This document shows, one piece after another, positions 23,354-29,164 of a stretch of DNA of 29,164 nt (the first letter of the stretch is position 1; each line of letters begins with the position of its first letter). This stretch comes from CAYJBH01 sp964370605 (lineage in GTDB: Bacteria > Bacillota > Clostridia > Oscillospirales > Ruminococcaceae), in assembly GCA_964370605.1 (NCBI GenBank), contig CAYJJX010000021.1, positions 1 through 29,164 of the forward strand. Reading direction: 5' to 3'. The notes under the pieces are model-generated. The model ran no database searches. It was not told the origin of the DNA and saw nothing but the letters and a program-made list of their open reading frames with translations. The position numbers and the translations under genes were made by a program.

Positions 23354-24115
23354 ATGTCAGGATACAAAATTTCTTTTAAACTTATAAAGCAGCAGACGGA
23401 AGAGATGCAAAAAGTCTCTACCCAGCTGATAACCCTGGCGGAGCGTGTCAGCTCTGCATCTACACAGCTCGGACAGGACGAGCTTCTCGAAAAGGCAAGA
23501 CTTTCGTTGACGCAAAGCGCATCCAAAGTGGGTGAAGTGGCAGAAATTCTGGGTATTGCCGGAACCATGCTCGGCGAAATTATTGAAGAATATACCGGCA
23601 CCGAGACGAAAAACGTTTCACGAGCCGAGGGAACCAAAGCGCATTCGAGAGATTTCTATAAAAATCCGGTTGCGATTTCCGACGCGGCAGGCGAAGGCTT
23701 TGCCGGAGGTGTTGCGGCGGGTGCCGGTGTAGCCGGTAAGGCTTATGCAGCAGGTGTAGAGTCGGGAACGCAGTCTACGGCTACAGGTGCGACGGTTGGT
23801 GCCGCGGCGGCAGTAGCAGGTACAGAGGCGGGTTCGGCGGCAACGATGGCAGGTGTTGATGCAGGTTCGGCTTCCAGCATGGGCGGTGTTGCACTTGGAG
23901 CCGGTGTTGCGGCTGCCGGTGTTGCGGCGGGCGTTGGAGCGGCATTTGGCGGCATCAAGCTCAGCGAGAAAATGAAACAAAAGAAAGATAAACATCAACC
24001 GGCTCAGACAAATTCAGATCCGGCACAGCCCCAATATTCTGCAGAAAATGAGGCAGCAATCTCTCGTGCCGAGGCGGCTCTGCAAAAAGCACAGCAAGAG
24101 CTTGATCAAATCTAG
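23354..24115 (+). CDS. Putative type VII substrate with helical N-terminus and Ala/Gly 11-residue repeats
   Basis: Not a recognised family. The 253-residue protein has three parts. Residues 1-85 form a predicted helical hairpin like WXG100/LXG N-termini but without WXG, ending in YTGTE (Tyr80 to Glu84), a YxxxE export motif. Residues 109-200 are almost only Ala, Gly, Val, Ser and Thr, and fall into consecutive 11-residue units from 133 to 198 with Gly at positions 2 and usually 6. Residues 201-253 are a basic stretch (KLSEKMKQKKDKH), a Gln/Pro linker and a short coiled coil. The glycine-zipper-like block could insert in a membrane, as in membrane-depolarising type VII effectors, or be a structural surface protein. 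AAAGGAACGG lies 11 bases before the ATG. It is last in the operon; no immunity-like gene follows on this strand. Confidence 0.7.
   Translation: MSGYKISFKLIKQQTEEMQKVSTQLITLAERVSSASTQLGQDELLEKARLSLTQSASKVGEVAEILGIAGTMLGEIIEEYTGTETKNVSRAEGTKAHSRDFYKNPVAISDAAGEGFAGGVAAGAGVAGKAYAAGVESGTQSTATGATVGAAAAVAGTEAGSAATMAGVDAGSASSMGGVALGAGVAAAGVAAGVGAAFGGIKLSEKMKQKKDKHQPAQTNSDPAQPQYSAENEAAISRAEAALQKAQQELDQI
23750..23947 (+). repeat. Six imperfect 33-bp coding repeats (11-residue units)
   Basis: The six units correspond to residues 133-143, 144-154, 155-165, 166-176, 177-187 and 188-198. Units three and four (AGTEAGSAATM, AGVDAGSASSM) are the most alike. Gly at unit position 2 is kept in all six and Gly at position 6 in five or six. 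The DNA repeats have drifted, so they are not a recent expansion. Confidence 0.65.
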
Positions 24116-24280
24116 GGTATCGTAAATCAAAACACAATAAAACCATACAGTTCGTCCAGCTATAGTTTTGCTTAACGGTGTTTTATCAATCGGAATTGGC
24201 AAGCTTTCTGCGCTTGACGTCTTACTAAACAAAGTTTCCATAATGTTCATTGTTGTGCGAATAGTATGTGGTTCAAAAAT

Positions 24281-24333
24281 AACAACAAGGCATCCGATAT
24301 GTCAAAAGTATATCGGATGCCTTGTTGTTTTGT
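24281..24333. terminator. Bidirectional terminator between the secretion operon and the two-component operon
   Basis: A perfect 20-bp stem (24281-24300 with 24310-24329) has core GGCATCCGATAT and its complement, a 9-base loop, and T-rich sequence beyond the stem on both strands. It is the strongest hairpin in the window. Confidence 0.94.
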
Positions 24334-24336
24334 TTA

Positions 24337-24443
24337 TATAGTCGTTGCTTCGTCGCCTTGATAGGCGAAATCTCTGCTCGACAATTGGGTGTCGTAATAA
24401 CTATAGTTTGGGAAACGCAAAGCCTTCGTCCTAATCGACTATA
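24337..24443. other. Candidate structured element near the terminator
   Basis: TATAGTCG (24337-24344) and CGACTATA (24436-24443) close a 107-base domain that contains TCGCCT/AGGCGA (24353-24358 with 24363-24368) and CGACA/TGTCG (24379-24383 with 24390-24394). The strand is uncertain. It would be the 3' UTR of the response-regulator mRNA if read on the - strand. Confidence 0.3.
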
Positions 24444-24458
24444 TTACAGCGTCACGTT

Positions 24459-25052
24459 TTATCTGCAAAACTGCTTCAATTCCTTGCGGCTTGTGATGGC
24501 AAGTTTTTCGAATATCTTTGACACCAGCTGCTTTATATAACCATATGAATAGTGCAACTCTTTAGATATGTCTTCGTTTGAGTGCCCTTTTGCTATGTAT
24601 TTCAAGATTAAAAGTTCGGTGGCAGAAAGATCTTTTGCAATCTCGGCCACGAGTTCATACGAAACAGGGTTTTCGGCGGCGATGCAAAGCTCAATTCGAG
24701 CAAGAAACACCATTGAGTCAAATGGTTTTGAAATGAAATCTTTTGCACCGGATTTTAGGGCTTTGAGTTCATATGATGGCTCGTTTGCACCGGTTAAAAA
24801 TATGACAGGGATAGAGCGACAAGCGCTTATCTGCCTTATTGCTTCCATGGCAACATAGCCATCCATGTTCGGCATCATGATGTCCATCAAAATGAGGTCC
24901 GCATGGTTGCCCTCGTTGAAATAGTCGACCGCCTGCGCACCGGAAGGAGAATACGAGACCTCATATTCACTCGACAGCAGTGTAGTGGCATGTTCAAAAA
25001 CAGAAATGTCGTCATCGACTATCAGTATTCGGTGTTTGTATATACATGTCAT
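24459..25052 (-). CDS. REC-LuxR response regulator
   Basis: A 197-residue two-component response regulator. The receiver domain (about 6-122) has the acidic cluster Asp13-Asp15, the phosphoacceptor Asp57 in LILMDIMMP, the conserved Thr in FLTGAN and Lys in SKPFD. After a linker, a LuxR/NarL-type helix-turn-helix fills residues 133-195 (ATELLILKYIAKGHSNEDIS), so it is a DNA-binding transcription factor. Its ATG overlaps the stop of the hybrid kinase gene (ATGA), with GGAG about 10 bases upstream, which makes the kinase its cognate partner. A target cannot be read from the sequence; the convergent type VII operon, whose promoter lacks a good -35, is a candidate. Confidence 0.93.
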   Translation of the reverse strand: MTCIYKHRILIVDDDISVFEHATTLLSSEYEVSYSPSGAQAVDYFNEGNHADLILMDIMMPNMDGYVAMEAIRQISACRSIPVIFLTGANEPSYELKALKSGAKDFISKPFDSMVFLARIELCIAAENPVSYELVAEIAKDLSATELLILKYIAKGHSNEDISKELHYSYGYIKQLVSKIFEKLAITSRKELKQFCR

Positions 25053-27217
25053 ACCGGTATGTCTCCTGTTTCACTAGTAAGATCTTCTTTGATTAGGTCA
25101 AGAGCGATTTTTGTGTTGTTCCATAAGAACAGCAAGAAGGGAATCCTAGCCTCAATTTCATCGTGCTTTTTCAGTTTGAAAAGAGGTTCGAGCTCTTCGG
25201 CGCAATTGTGTAAACGATATGCACCGATGCCTTTTGCCCTGCTCTTGAGGGAATGAACAACAAAATAGAGGCTTTCGAAGTCCTTTTGGGCAAACATATT
25301 TTTTGCAGAGTCAAAGTCCTTTTGAAAGTGCGCAAGATATATTAAAGTGCTTTTGCAAAAAATTTCATAGTTGTTTCCGGCAGAATGGATAGCACTATCA
25401 CAATCAATACCCAGTTCGTCCAATTGTTCTCGAAAAGCAATGATGTTTTTAAAAGCGTTCCCTTTAAGTGCAGGCATTTCAAGATCAATCATTCGGCACT
25501 TTTCGGCCGGAATAAATTGAAGAATAGTCGATTCCAACGTTTCCCACGAAACAGGTTTAGTCAGATAATCGGTGAAACCGTTTTGCAAAAGATGTTCTTT
25601 TGTTCCGGACACAGCATTTGCAGTCACCGCCACAACCGGTGCGGTTAGCTCAAAGGTGCTTTTGATTTTGGCAAGCAGTTCAATTCCGTCCATCTCCGGC
25701 ATCATATAGTCCATCAAAAGAGCGTCATAGCAATTTTGCTCAAGCAATTCAAAACATTGCTCCGGTGTTTGTGCGGTATCAATACGCATTGCAGTTCGTT
25801 CGAGCAGTGCTTTGATCAATAGCAGGTTTTCGGCATTGTCGTCAATGACAAGCAGTCGAATAGATGGTGCGATAAATGTTTGTGAGACCTTTGTTTGTAG
25901 TGTCGGAGTCGGAGCTATGATTTGGGGGATATAAACCTTGAAGTCGCTACCTTGTCCGAGTATGCTGACCACCTCAATATCGCCATTCATAAGTGTCAAA
26001 AGTTGTTTTACGATGGATAATCCCAGCCCGACACCCTCAACATAACGCCCACTGTTTCGGTCGATTCGTTTGAATGAGTCGAATATCTCATCAACCTCTT
26101 CTTGCCCGATGCCTATGCCGGTGTCAGAGATAATAAAATTCAAAGTTATTTCATCAGGGTTTTCGTGCGCTGTTTGCTTGACCTGCAACGAGACAGCGCC
26201 TTTTTCGGTGTATTTGACAGCGTTGTTGATGATGTTTAACAGTACCTGCTTTATCGCCAGTGCATCACCGACGAGATAATCATTCATCTCTATATCGGTG
26301 AAAAGTGAAAATGCAAGGTCGTTTTTGCGGCTGAGGGTTTTGCCATACTGTTCAATTTCGTTGAGGAGCGAAGACAGTTTGTATACATCGGGAGTGAGAA
26401 CTGTTTTTCCAGCCTCAATCTTAACAAAGTCAAGGACATTATTGACAATTGCATCGAGCAGCTCGCCTGCACTCTTGATTTTTGCTGCATGCTCCCTGAT
26501 TTGACGAGAATGTCCGTCGCGTGCAATGACTTCGTTTGTGCCGAGTATAATACCGATAGGAGTGCGTATTTCATGACTCATGTTTGCAAGGAATGCGCTT
26601 TTGGCTTTGTTTGCGCGCTCCGCTTCCGCCCGCGCGAGTTCCAGTTGACGTTGCTGATTTATGTGCAAGCGGAACTGGACAAACATCGTCACACCAAGTA
26701 TAAGGCTGACCATTATGTAACTGCTGACAATGTCGAGCAAGCGGTCATAGTCACCTCGATAGCTTGCTATAATATCGGGATCATGATATGCCATAAAACA
26801 GATGCCGGTGAACACAATATATTGTAGAGCGACAAGAATGTACATTGCTTTGCCACTGATTAGATAGACGGTAAAAACGATTGCAAACACAAAAAAAGAC
26901 GGCATACCTCCGGTATAGCCATCTGAACTGAAGAAAATTGCAGGAAATCCAATGAGGAACACCACGAAAATGGTTATAATGCTGCAAAGATTATAGTTTT
27001 TAGTCTTGAGATGAACAAAGGTGATTACGAGGGAAAAAAGCATGATGACAAGATTCAGTATCACCTCATTTATGATGTGGTTAGTAAACAAAGAAACTAT
27101 AGCGGTAACAAGGCCGATGACAAAACCTGCCAGTGCCAATGTGTTGAAGATTTTACCTTTCAGTGAAAAAGTGTCGCCCCAAAAAGTTTCAATAAAGCTA
27201 TTTAATGCTGACCTCAA
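25049..27217 (-). CDS. Hybrid sensor histidine kinase (membrane sensor, HisKA, HATPase, REC, Hpt)
   Basis: A 722-residue phosphorelay kinase. Six or seven hydrophobic segments (about 25-182) form a membrane sensor without a large external domain. A short helical linker leads to HisKA with His215 in NMSHEIRTP. The ATPase domain has the N box (NIINNAVKYTEKG, near 328-340), DTGIGIG (365-371) and GVGLGLS (395-401). An attached receiver domain has Asp503 in LLMDYMMPEMDG, and a C-terminal Hpt domain has His655 in VVHSLKSRAKG. The expected relay is His215 to Asp503 to His655 to Asp57 of the overlapping response regulator. The start is TTG at 27217, only 3 bases after GGAGGA; no ATG or GTG is available in frame, so the exact start is less certain. 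It lies 84 bases after the orphan gene on the same strand. Confidence 0.93.
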   Translation of the reverse strand: MRSALNSFIETFWGDTFSLKGKIFNTLALAGFVIGLVTAIVSLFTNHIINEVILNLVIMLFSLVITFVHLKTKNYNLCSIITIFVVFLIGFPAIFFSSDGYTGGMPSFFVFAIVFTVYLISGKAMYILVALQYIVFTGICFMAYHDPDIIASYRGDYDRLLDIVSSYIMVSLILGVTMFVQFRLHINQQRQLELARAEAERANKAKSAFLANMSHEIRTPIGIILGTNEVIARDGHSRQIREHAAKIKSAGELLDAIVNNVLDFVKIEAGKTVLTPDVYKLSSLLNEIEQYGKTLSRKNDLAFSLFTDIEMNDYLVGDALAIKQVLLNIINNAVKYTEKGAVSLQVKQTAHENPDEITLNFIISDTGIGIGQEEVDEIFDSFKRIDRNSGRYVEGVGLGLSIVKQLLTLMNGDIEVVSILGQGSDFKVYIPQIIAPTPTLQTKVSQTFIAPSIRLLVIDDNAENLLLIKALLERTAMRIDTAQTPEQCFELLEQNCYDALLMDYMMPEMDGIELLAKIKSTFELTAPVVAVTANAVSGTKEHLLQNGFTDYLTKPVSWETLESTILQFIPAEKCRMIDLEMPALKGNAFKNIIAFREQLDELGIDCDSAIHSAGNNYEIFCKSTLIYLAHFQKDFDSAKNMFAQKDFESLYFVVHSLKSRAKGIGAYRLHNCAEELEPLFKLKKHDEIEARIPFLLFLWNNTKIALDLIKEDLTSETGDIPV

Positions 27218-27301
27218 AAATCCTCCGAAGTGTCTTGTGCTTATCTTTGCCGCATCAATACATTGAAAATACCCCGCTCGGCAGTGTTGATGATTTGGCC
27301 T

Positions 27302-27682
27302 CTAATCAAAGTGAAGATTTCCGGCAACAACAAGATATTCTTTGTTTGCCTTGTCTCCATAATGAATATAAAAATGTCGTCCTTCACTCTGCCAGCGTCC
27401 GATGAGTTTTTCGAGACTGGAGGTGATTTGGGACAGAGTCAACATGCAACTGTGCTTCCGCATTGCGATGATATCTCCGGCACTTTTTTCCTCCACAAGC
27501 AAAAAACGCTCGCCTTCGGTGTCTTTATCAATCTGGTGATAGACACAGTCGGTATACACTGCGTGATGGCTTCGTAGATTAGAACCTTGTACTGTGAGGT
27601 CTAGTAAATCGCTATGGTTGGTCACCTCATTTAAGGTGACCGGACCATAACAATAGCTATTCAGATTGTCTAAGTTATCCAT
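27302..27682 (-). CDS. Hypothetical 126-residue protein
   Basis: Not recognised. It is supported as a gene by an isolated open frame with no other gene on either strand, a GAGGA 12 bases before the ATG (the spacing seen elsewhere here), and short distances to the lipoprotein gene (38 bases) and the kinase gene (84 bases) on the same strand. The protein is hydrophilic, without signal peptide or membrane segment, rich in His, Asp and Leu, and probably cytoplasmic. The second half has an alternating strand-helix pattern (GERFLLVEEKSAGDIIAMRK, then a helix, then FYIHYGD and EYLVVAG), suggesting a small alpha/beta fold. It could modulate the adjacent kinase; this is inference from position. Confidence 0.6.
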   Translation of the reverse strand: MDNLDNLNSYCYGPVTLNEVTNHSDLLDLTVQGSNLRSHHAVYTDCVYHQIDKDTEGERFLLVEEKSAGDIIAMRKHSCMLTLSQITSSLEKLIGRWQSEGRHFYIHYGDKANKEYLVVAGNLHFD

Positions 27683-27720
27683 ATGATTATCAATTCCTCA
27701 TAGCTGAATATGATTGGTTT

Positions 27721-28530
27721 TTAGTAGATAAATTGCGTGACATATCCGCCGGAGTTGCCGTCCCATGTTACATCGACTGCACTAACAGTCCATGGATTGA
27801 AGTAGTCGAAAGATGCGCTGGTGTCGCCGTCTACGTCTGTAATATAAAGCGTCCATTCGGTATTCAACCAGTCGCCTTGACTTGCAAAACCCTTGATTTC
27901 TAAGCTTGTATTTGCCGGAAGTATTTCTGGCAACAGGTCAAGGTCGAAGGCGGACGATGCGTTAGCAATGCCAACATGAACTGAATAAATATCGTAGTCG
28001 GAGTTGTTGTTCATAACAAAGCTATAACTGCCGTTTGAGTTGTAGCCGGTTGCGTCGGCATCGGCGTTGGCTACCAGCGTGCCGGTAATGCTTTGAACCA
28101 TCTGGCCGGAAGTATCGTATAAATTTGCGACAGGTGCAACACCGCCGCCGCTTTCAACCAGTTCTATTGAGAGTGTTCCGCCGTCTGTAAGCTGCATCGC
28201 AAAAAATGAATATGAGTCGCCGTCATTGTCAACAATCCAAAGATCTTGAGTGAGATTTATGTTGCCAAGATCCAGCGAGACTGAGGTTGCAGGGTCAATA
28301 CGGGTGCCGCCGAGTAGTTCGGCACCAAATTCGGTGCTGGTAGATGCGGTTGAATAGAGCTCAACGAAGGTGTATGCGGTGTTGTTTGTCAATGTGACAG
28401 AACCGGGAGTACCGTCAATCATGTCGCCTGAACCACCGGTAGCAACGCCCGCTAAAGGTGATTCACTTGAACCACAACCGACCGAGAACAACATCGCGAA
28501 AACCAAAAATAATGCAAAAAACTTTTTCAT
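27721..28530 (-). CDS. Lipoprotein with a duplicated beta-rich domain
   Basis: A 269-residue secreted lipoprotein. The signal peptide MKKFFALFLVFAMLFSVGC ends in a lipobox-like SVGC with Cys19 as lipidation site, followed by a Gly/Ser linker. Two related domains follow: residues about 43-127 (VTLTNNTAYTFVELY, then FGAELL, then LWIVDNDGDSYSF) and about 168-250 (FVMNNNSDYDIYSVH, then DLDLLPEILP, then LYITDVDGDTSASF). Each repeat has the order NN-x-(A/D)-Y, (D/E)LL, and (V/I)-x-D-x-DGD, and the DGD may bind calcium. It resembles small repeat domains common in lipoproteins of uncertain role. AAAGGA lies 12 bases before the ATG. It is the first gene of the probable lipoprotein, orphan, kinase, regulator operon, so it may be a surface sensor or scaffold for the kinase. 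Confidence 0.8.
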   Translation of the reverse strand: MKKFFALFLVFAMLFSVGCGSSESPLAGVATGGSGDMIDGTPGSVTLTNNTAYTFVELYSTASTSTEFGAELLGGTRIDPATSVSLDLGNINLTQDLWIVDNDGDSYSFFAMQLTDGGTLSIELVESGGGVAPVANLYDTSGQMVQSITGTLVANADADATGYNSNGSYSFVMNNNSDYDIYSVHVGIANASSAFDLDLLPEILPANTSLEIKGFASQGDWLNTEWTLYITDVDGDTSASFDYFNPWTVSAVDVTWDGNSGGYVTQFIY

Positions 28531-28666
28531 AATACTATCTATTCCTTTCTAAACAGTAATGTAATATATTGCTTTCGACATTATACTACCATAGAATACA
28601 AACATAAGGTAGTAACTGAAAGTTAGTTTTTGCTTTATTCAGTGAAAATACAGGTATAGCGTGTTC

Positions 28667-28695
28667 ATTATATCATACTGAGTGATCGGAATCAA
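28667..28695 (-). promoter_or_regulatory. Promoter of the lipoprotein/two-component operon
   Basis: On the - strand TTGATT (28695-28690) and TATAAT (28672-28667) are 17 bases apart, with TGA directly before the -10 (extended -10). The leader to the lipoprotein ATG at 28530 is about 130 bases. Confidence 0.7.
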
Positions 28696-28810
28696 TGAAA
28701 AAAACGATTTGAATGTGATTGGCAGTGCATTGGATTTGCAGGTGCCCCCGCAGCCGAAAACAAACAAATATGAGTGTTAGGTTTTGTTTTTGCAAAGTTA
28801 TTACTAAATC

Positions 28811-28839
28811 TTGTCATGAATCATTTTTTATGATATAAT
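28811..28839 (+). promoter_or_regulatory. Strong promoter of the structured RNA and tRNA-Arg unit
   Basis: TTGTCA (28811-28816) and TATAAT (28834-28839) are 17 bases apart, with TGA before the -10. Transcription would start at about 28846, exactly where the closing stem of the structured RNA begins, which argues that the RNA is transcribed. Confidence 0.8.
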
Positions 28840-28845
28840 AAAAAA

Positions 28846-29026
28846 GTTGATGGACACCAAGTTTTTTACGATAACCCAGCTAGATTAAGCGTATACCTAT
28901 CTTAATGCAGTCCTAGCTAGCGGTAGTGGACACAAAATCGAATTGCCCTCTTAGTTAAATGGATATAATAAACCCCTCCTAAGGTTACGTTATAACTAAC
29001 CACTCGTCCCTCAAGGTGTTAGTCAA
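28846..29026 (+). ncRNA. Candidate structured RNA containing a tRNA-Arg(CCU)-like 5' half
   Basis: An unidentified RNA of about 180 nt. The ends close by TTGA/TCAA (28847-28850 with 29023-29026) and ACACC/GGTGT (28854-28858 with 29015-29019) around a 3x3 loop. The first arm is AGCTAG plus ATTAAG (28878-28889) pairing with CTTAAT (28901-28906) and CTAGCT (28913-28918). The second part, 28945-28987, reads like the 5' half of a tRNA-Arg(CCU): GCCCTCT, a D arm GTTA/TAAT, and an anticodon loop CTCCTAA with CCT at 28978-28980. The 3' anticodon strand is degraded and no T arm or acceptor complement follows; instead GGTTA/TAACC (28983-28987 with 28997-29001) forms a hairpin. It may be a decayed tRNA gene in the leader of the real tRNA-Arg, or a functional tRNA-mimicking RNA. 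Confidence 0.5.
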
Positions 29027-29036
29027 AATTAAATAT

Positions 29037-29113
29037 GTCTCCGTAGCTCAGTTGGATAGAGCAACTGCCTCCTAAGCAGTAGGCCGGACGTTCAAATCGT
29101 CTCGGGGACGCCA
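29037..29113 (+). tRNA. tRNA-Arg (anticodon CCT)
   Basis: A complete 77-base cloverleaf. The acceptor GTCTCCG (29037-29043) pairs with CGGGGAC (29103-29109) with one G-T pair. The D stem is GCTC/GAGC, the anticodon stem is ACTGC/GCAGT with loop CTCCTAA (anticodon CCT, reads AGG), and the T stem is GGACG/CGTCT with loop TTCAAAT. Discriminator G and an encoded CCA complete the gene. It is followed directly by a terminator and has no promoter of its own closer than the one at 28811, so it is probably processed from a longer transcript that includes the structured RNA. Confidence 0.97.
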
Positions 29114-29149
29114 AAAAACGCTGAAAAATCAAGGTTTTTCAGCGTTTTT
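29114..29149 (+). terminator. Terminator after tRNA-Arg
   Basis: A 15-bp perfect stem (29114-29128 with 29135-29149), AAAAACGCTGAAAAA with its complement, and a 6-base loop lie immediately after the CCA end. The 3' arm itself ends in five T. Confidence 0.93.
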
Positions 29150-29164
29150 GCATTTTAACAGCAA

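Larger units (their letters stand above)
24116..24458. other. Convergent intergenic region, secretion operon and two-component genes
   Basis: This 343-base gap holds the bidirectional terminator (24281-24329) and a stretch that can fold into a closed structure (24337-24443). The 165 bases directly after the Ala/Gly protein gene contain no feature I can support; an open frame there on the - strand has no Shine-Dalgarno. Confidence 0.55.
28531..28845. other. Divergent intergenic region, lipoprotein operon and tRNA unit
   Basis: The region holds the lipoprotein promoter on the - strand (28667-28695), a second TATAAT on the - strand (28585-28580) with a poor -35, and the strong promoter of the RNA unit on the + strand (28811-28839). 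No open frame here has a ribosome-binding site. Confidence 0.6.

Noticed and set aside
23750..23947. CRISPR-like or recent tandem DNA repeat
   Set aside because: The repeats are protein-level 11-residue units with diverged DNA, in frame and without spacers.
24014..24250. 78-codon open frame on the - strand after the Ala/Gly protein gene (possible antitoxin or immunity gene)
   Set aside because: No Shine-Dalgarno, and its second half is antisense to the coding end of the Ala/Gly protein, so it is not a credible immunity gene.
28851..28937. Insertion-sequence ends, suggested by two GGACAC copies (28852-28857, 28928-28933)
   Set aside because: The copies are direct, not inverted, no transposase is near, and the bases are better explained by the RNA stems.
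28964..28969. TATAAT as a separate promoter for tRNA-Arg
   Set aside because: It falls inside the D-arm part of the tRNA-like half, its best -35 (TTGCCC) is only 15 bases away, and the much better promoter at 28811 is upstream.
28846..29036. Group I intron or T-box explanation for the RNA before tRNA-Arg
   Set aside because: The tRNA-Arg at 29037 is complete and uninterrupted, no intron core motifs are visible, and there is no T-box sequence or antiterminator.

Overview
The window looks like chromosomal DNA of a low-to-moderate GC Gram-positive bacterium, most likely an anaerobic Clostridia-type Firmicute. The reasons are: strong AAAGGA/GGAGG Shine-Dalgarno sites, sigma-A type promoters (several with extended -10 TGATATAAT), an EssC-type secretion ATPase with WXG100 proteins, no outer-membrane genes, and a 5'-nucleotidase without a Gram-negative signal peptide. 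The species cannot be named from sequence alone.

Layout: (1) 1-4632, + strand: housekeeping genes tuf, guaB and guaA, each with its own signals. guaA is followed by a region carrying 11-bp-phased direct repeats and a bidirectional terminator. (2) 4958-7425, - strand: an operon of two membrane diguanylate cyclases joined by an ATGA overlap. (3) 7919-9325, + strand: a polytopic GT-C-like membrane protein. (4) 9327-15357: a nucleotide-salvage cluster. A ribokinase on the - strand is divergent from two UroD-like proteins, a nucleoside hydrolase and a 5'-nucleotidase on the + strand. Together the three enzymes could take nucleotides to nucleosides, then to free base plus ribose, then to ribose 5-phosphate. 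The role of the two UroD-like proteins is unknown. (5) 15694-24115, + strand: a compact type VII secretion (ESX/Ess-like) operon. It encodes a coiled-coil single-pass membrane protein, an FHA-FtsK EssC ATPase, a YukD/EsaB ubiquitin-like protein, five WXG100-type proteins and an Ala/Gly-rich protein with 11-residue repeats. No EsaA, EssA or EssB homologue is seen. (6) 24459-28530, - strand, convergent with the secretion operon: a probable four-gene operon of a lipoprotein with a duplicated domain, an orphan 126-residue protein, a hybrid histidine kinase (HisKA-HATPase-REC-Hpt) and a REC-LuxR response regulator. (7) 28811-29164: a strong promoter, a structured RNA of about 180 nt containing a 5' half of a tRNA-Arg(CCU)-like sequence, an intact tRNA-Arg(CCU), and a terminator.

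The least explained parts are the reduced secretion locus with its hendecad-repeat protein, the tRNA-like structured RNA ahead of tRNA-Arg, and the UroD-like pair inside a nucleotide-salvage cluster. A recurrent start-site signal (AAAGGA, then AACGG or AATGG, then ATG 11-14 nt after AAAGGA) corrects several start codons. All functional statements rest on motif recognition by eye; no database search was possible.
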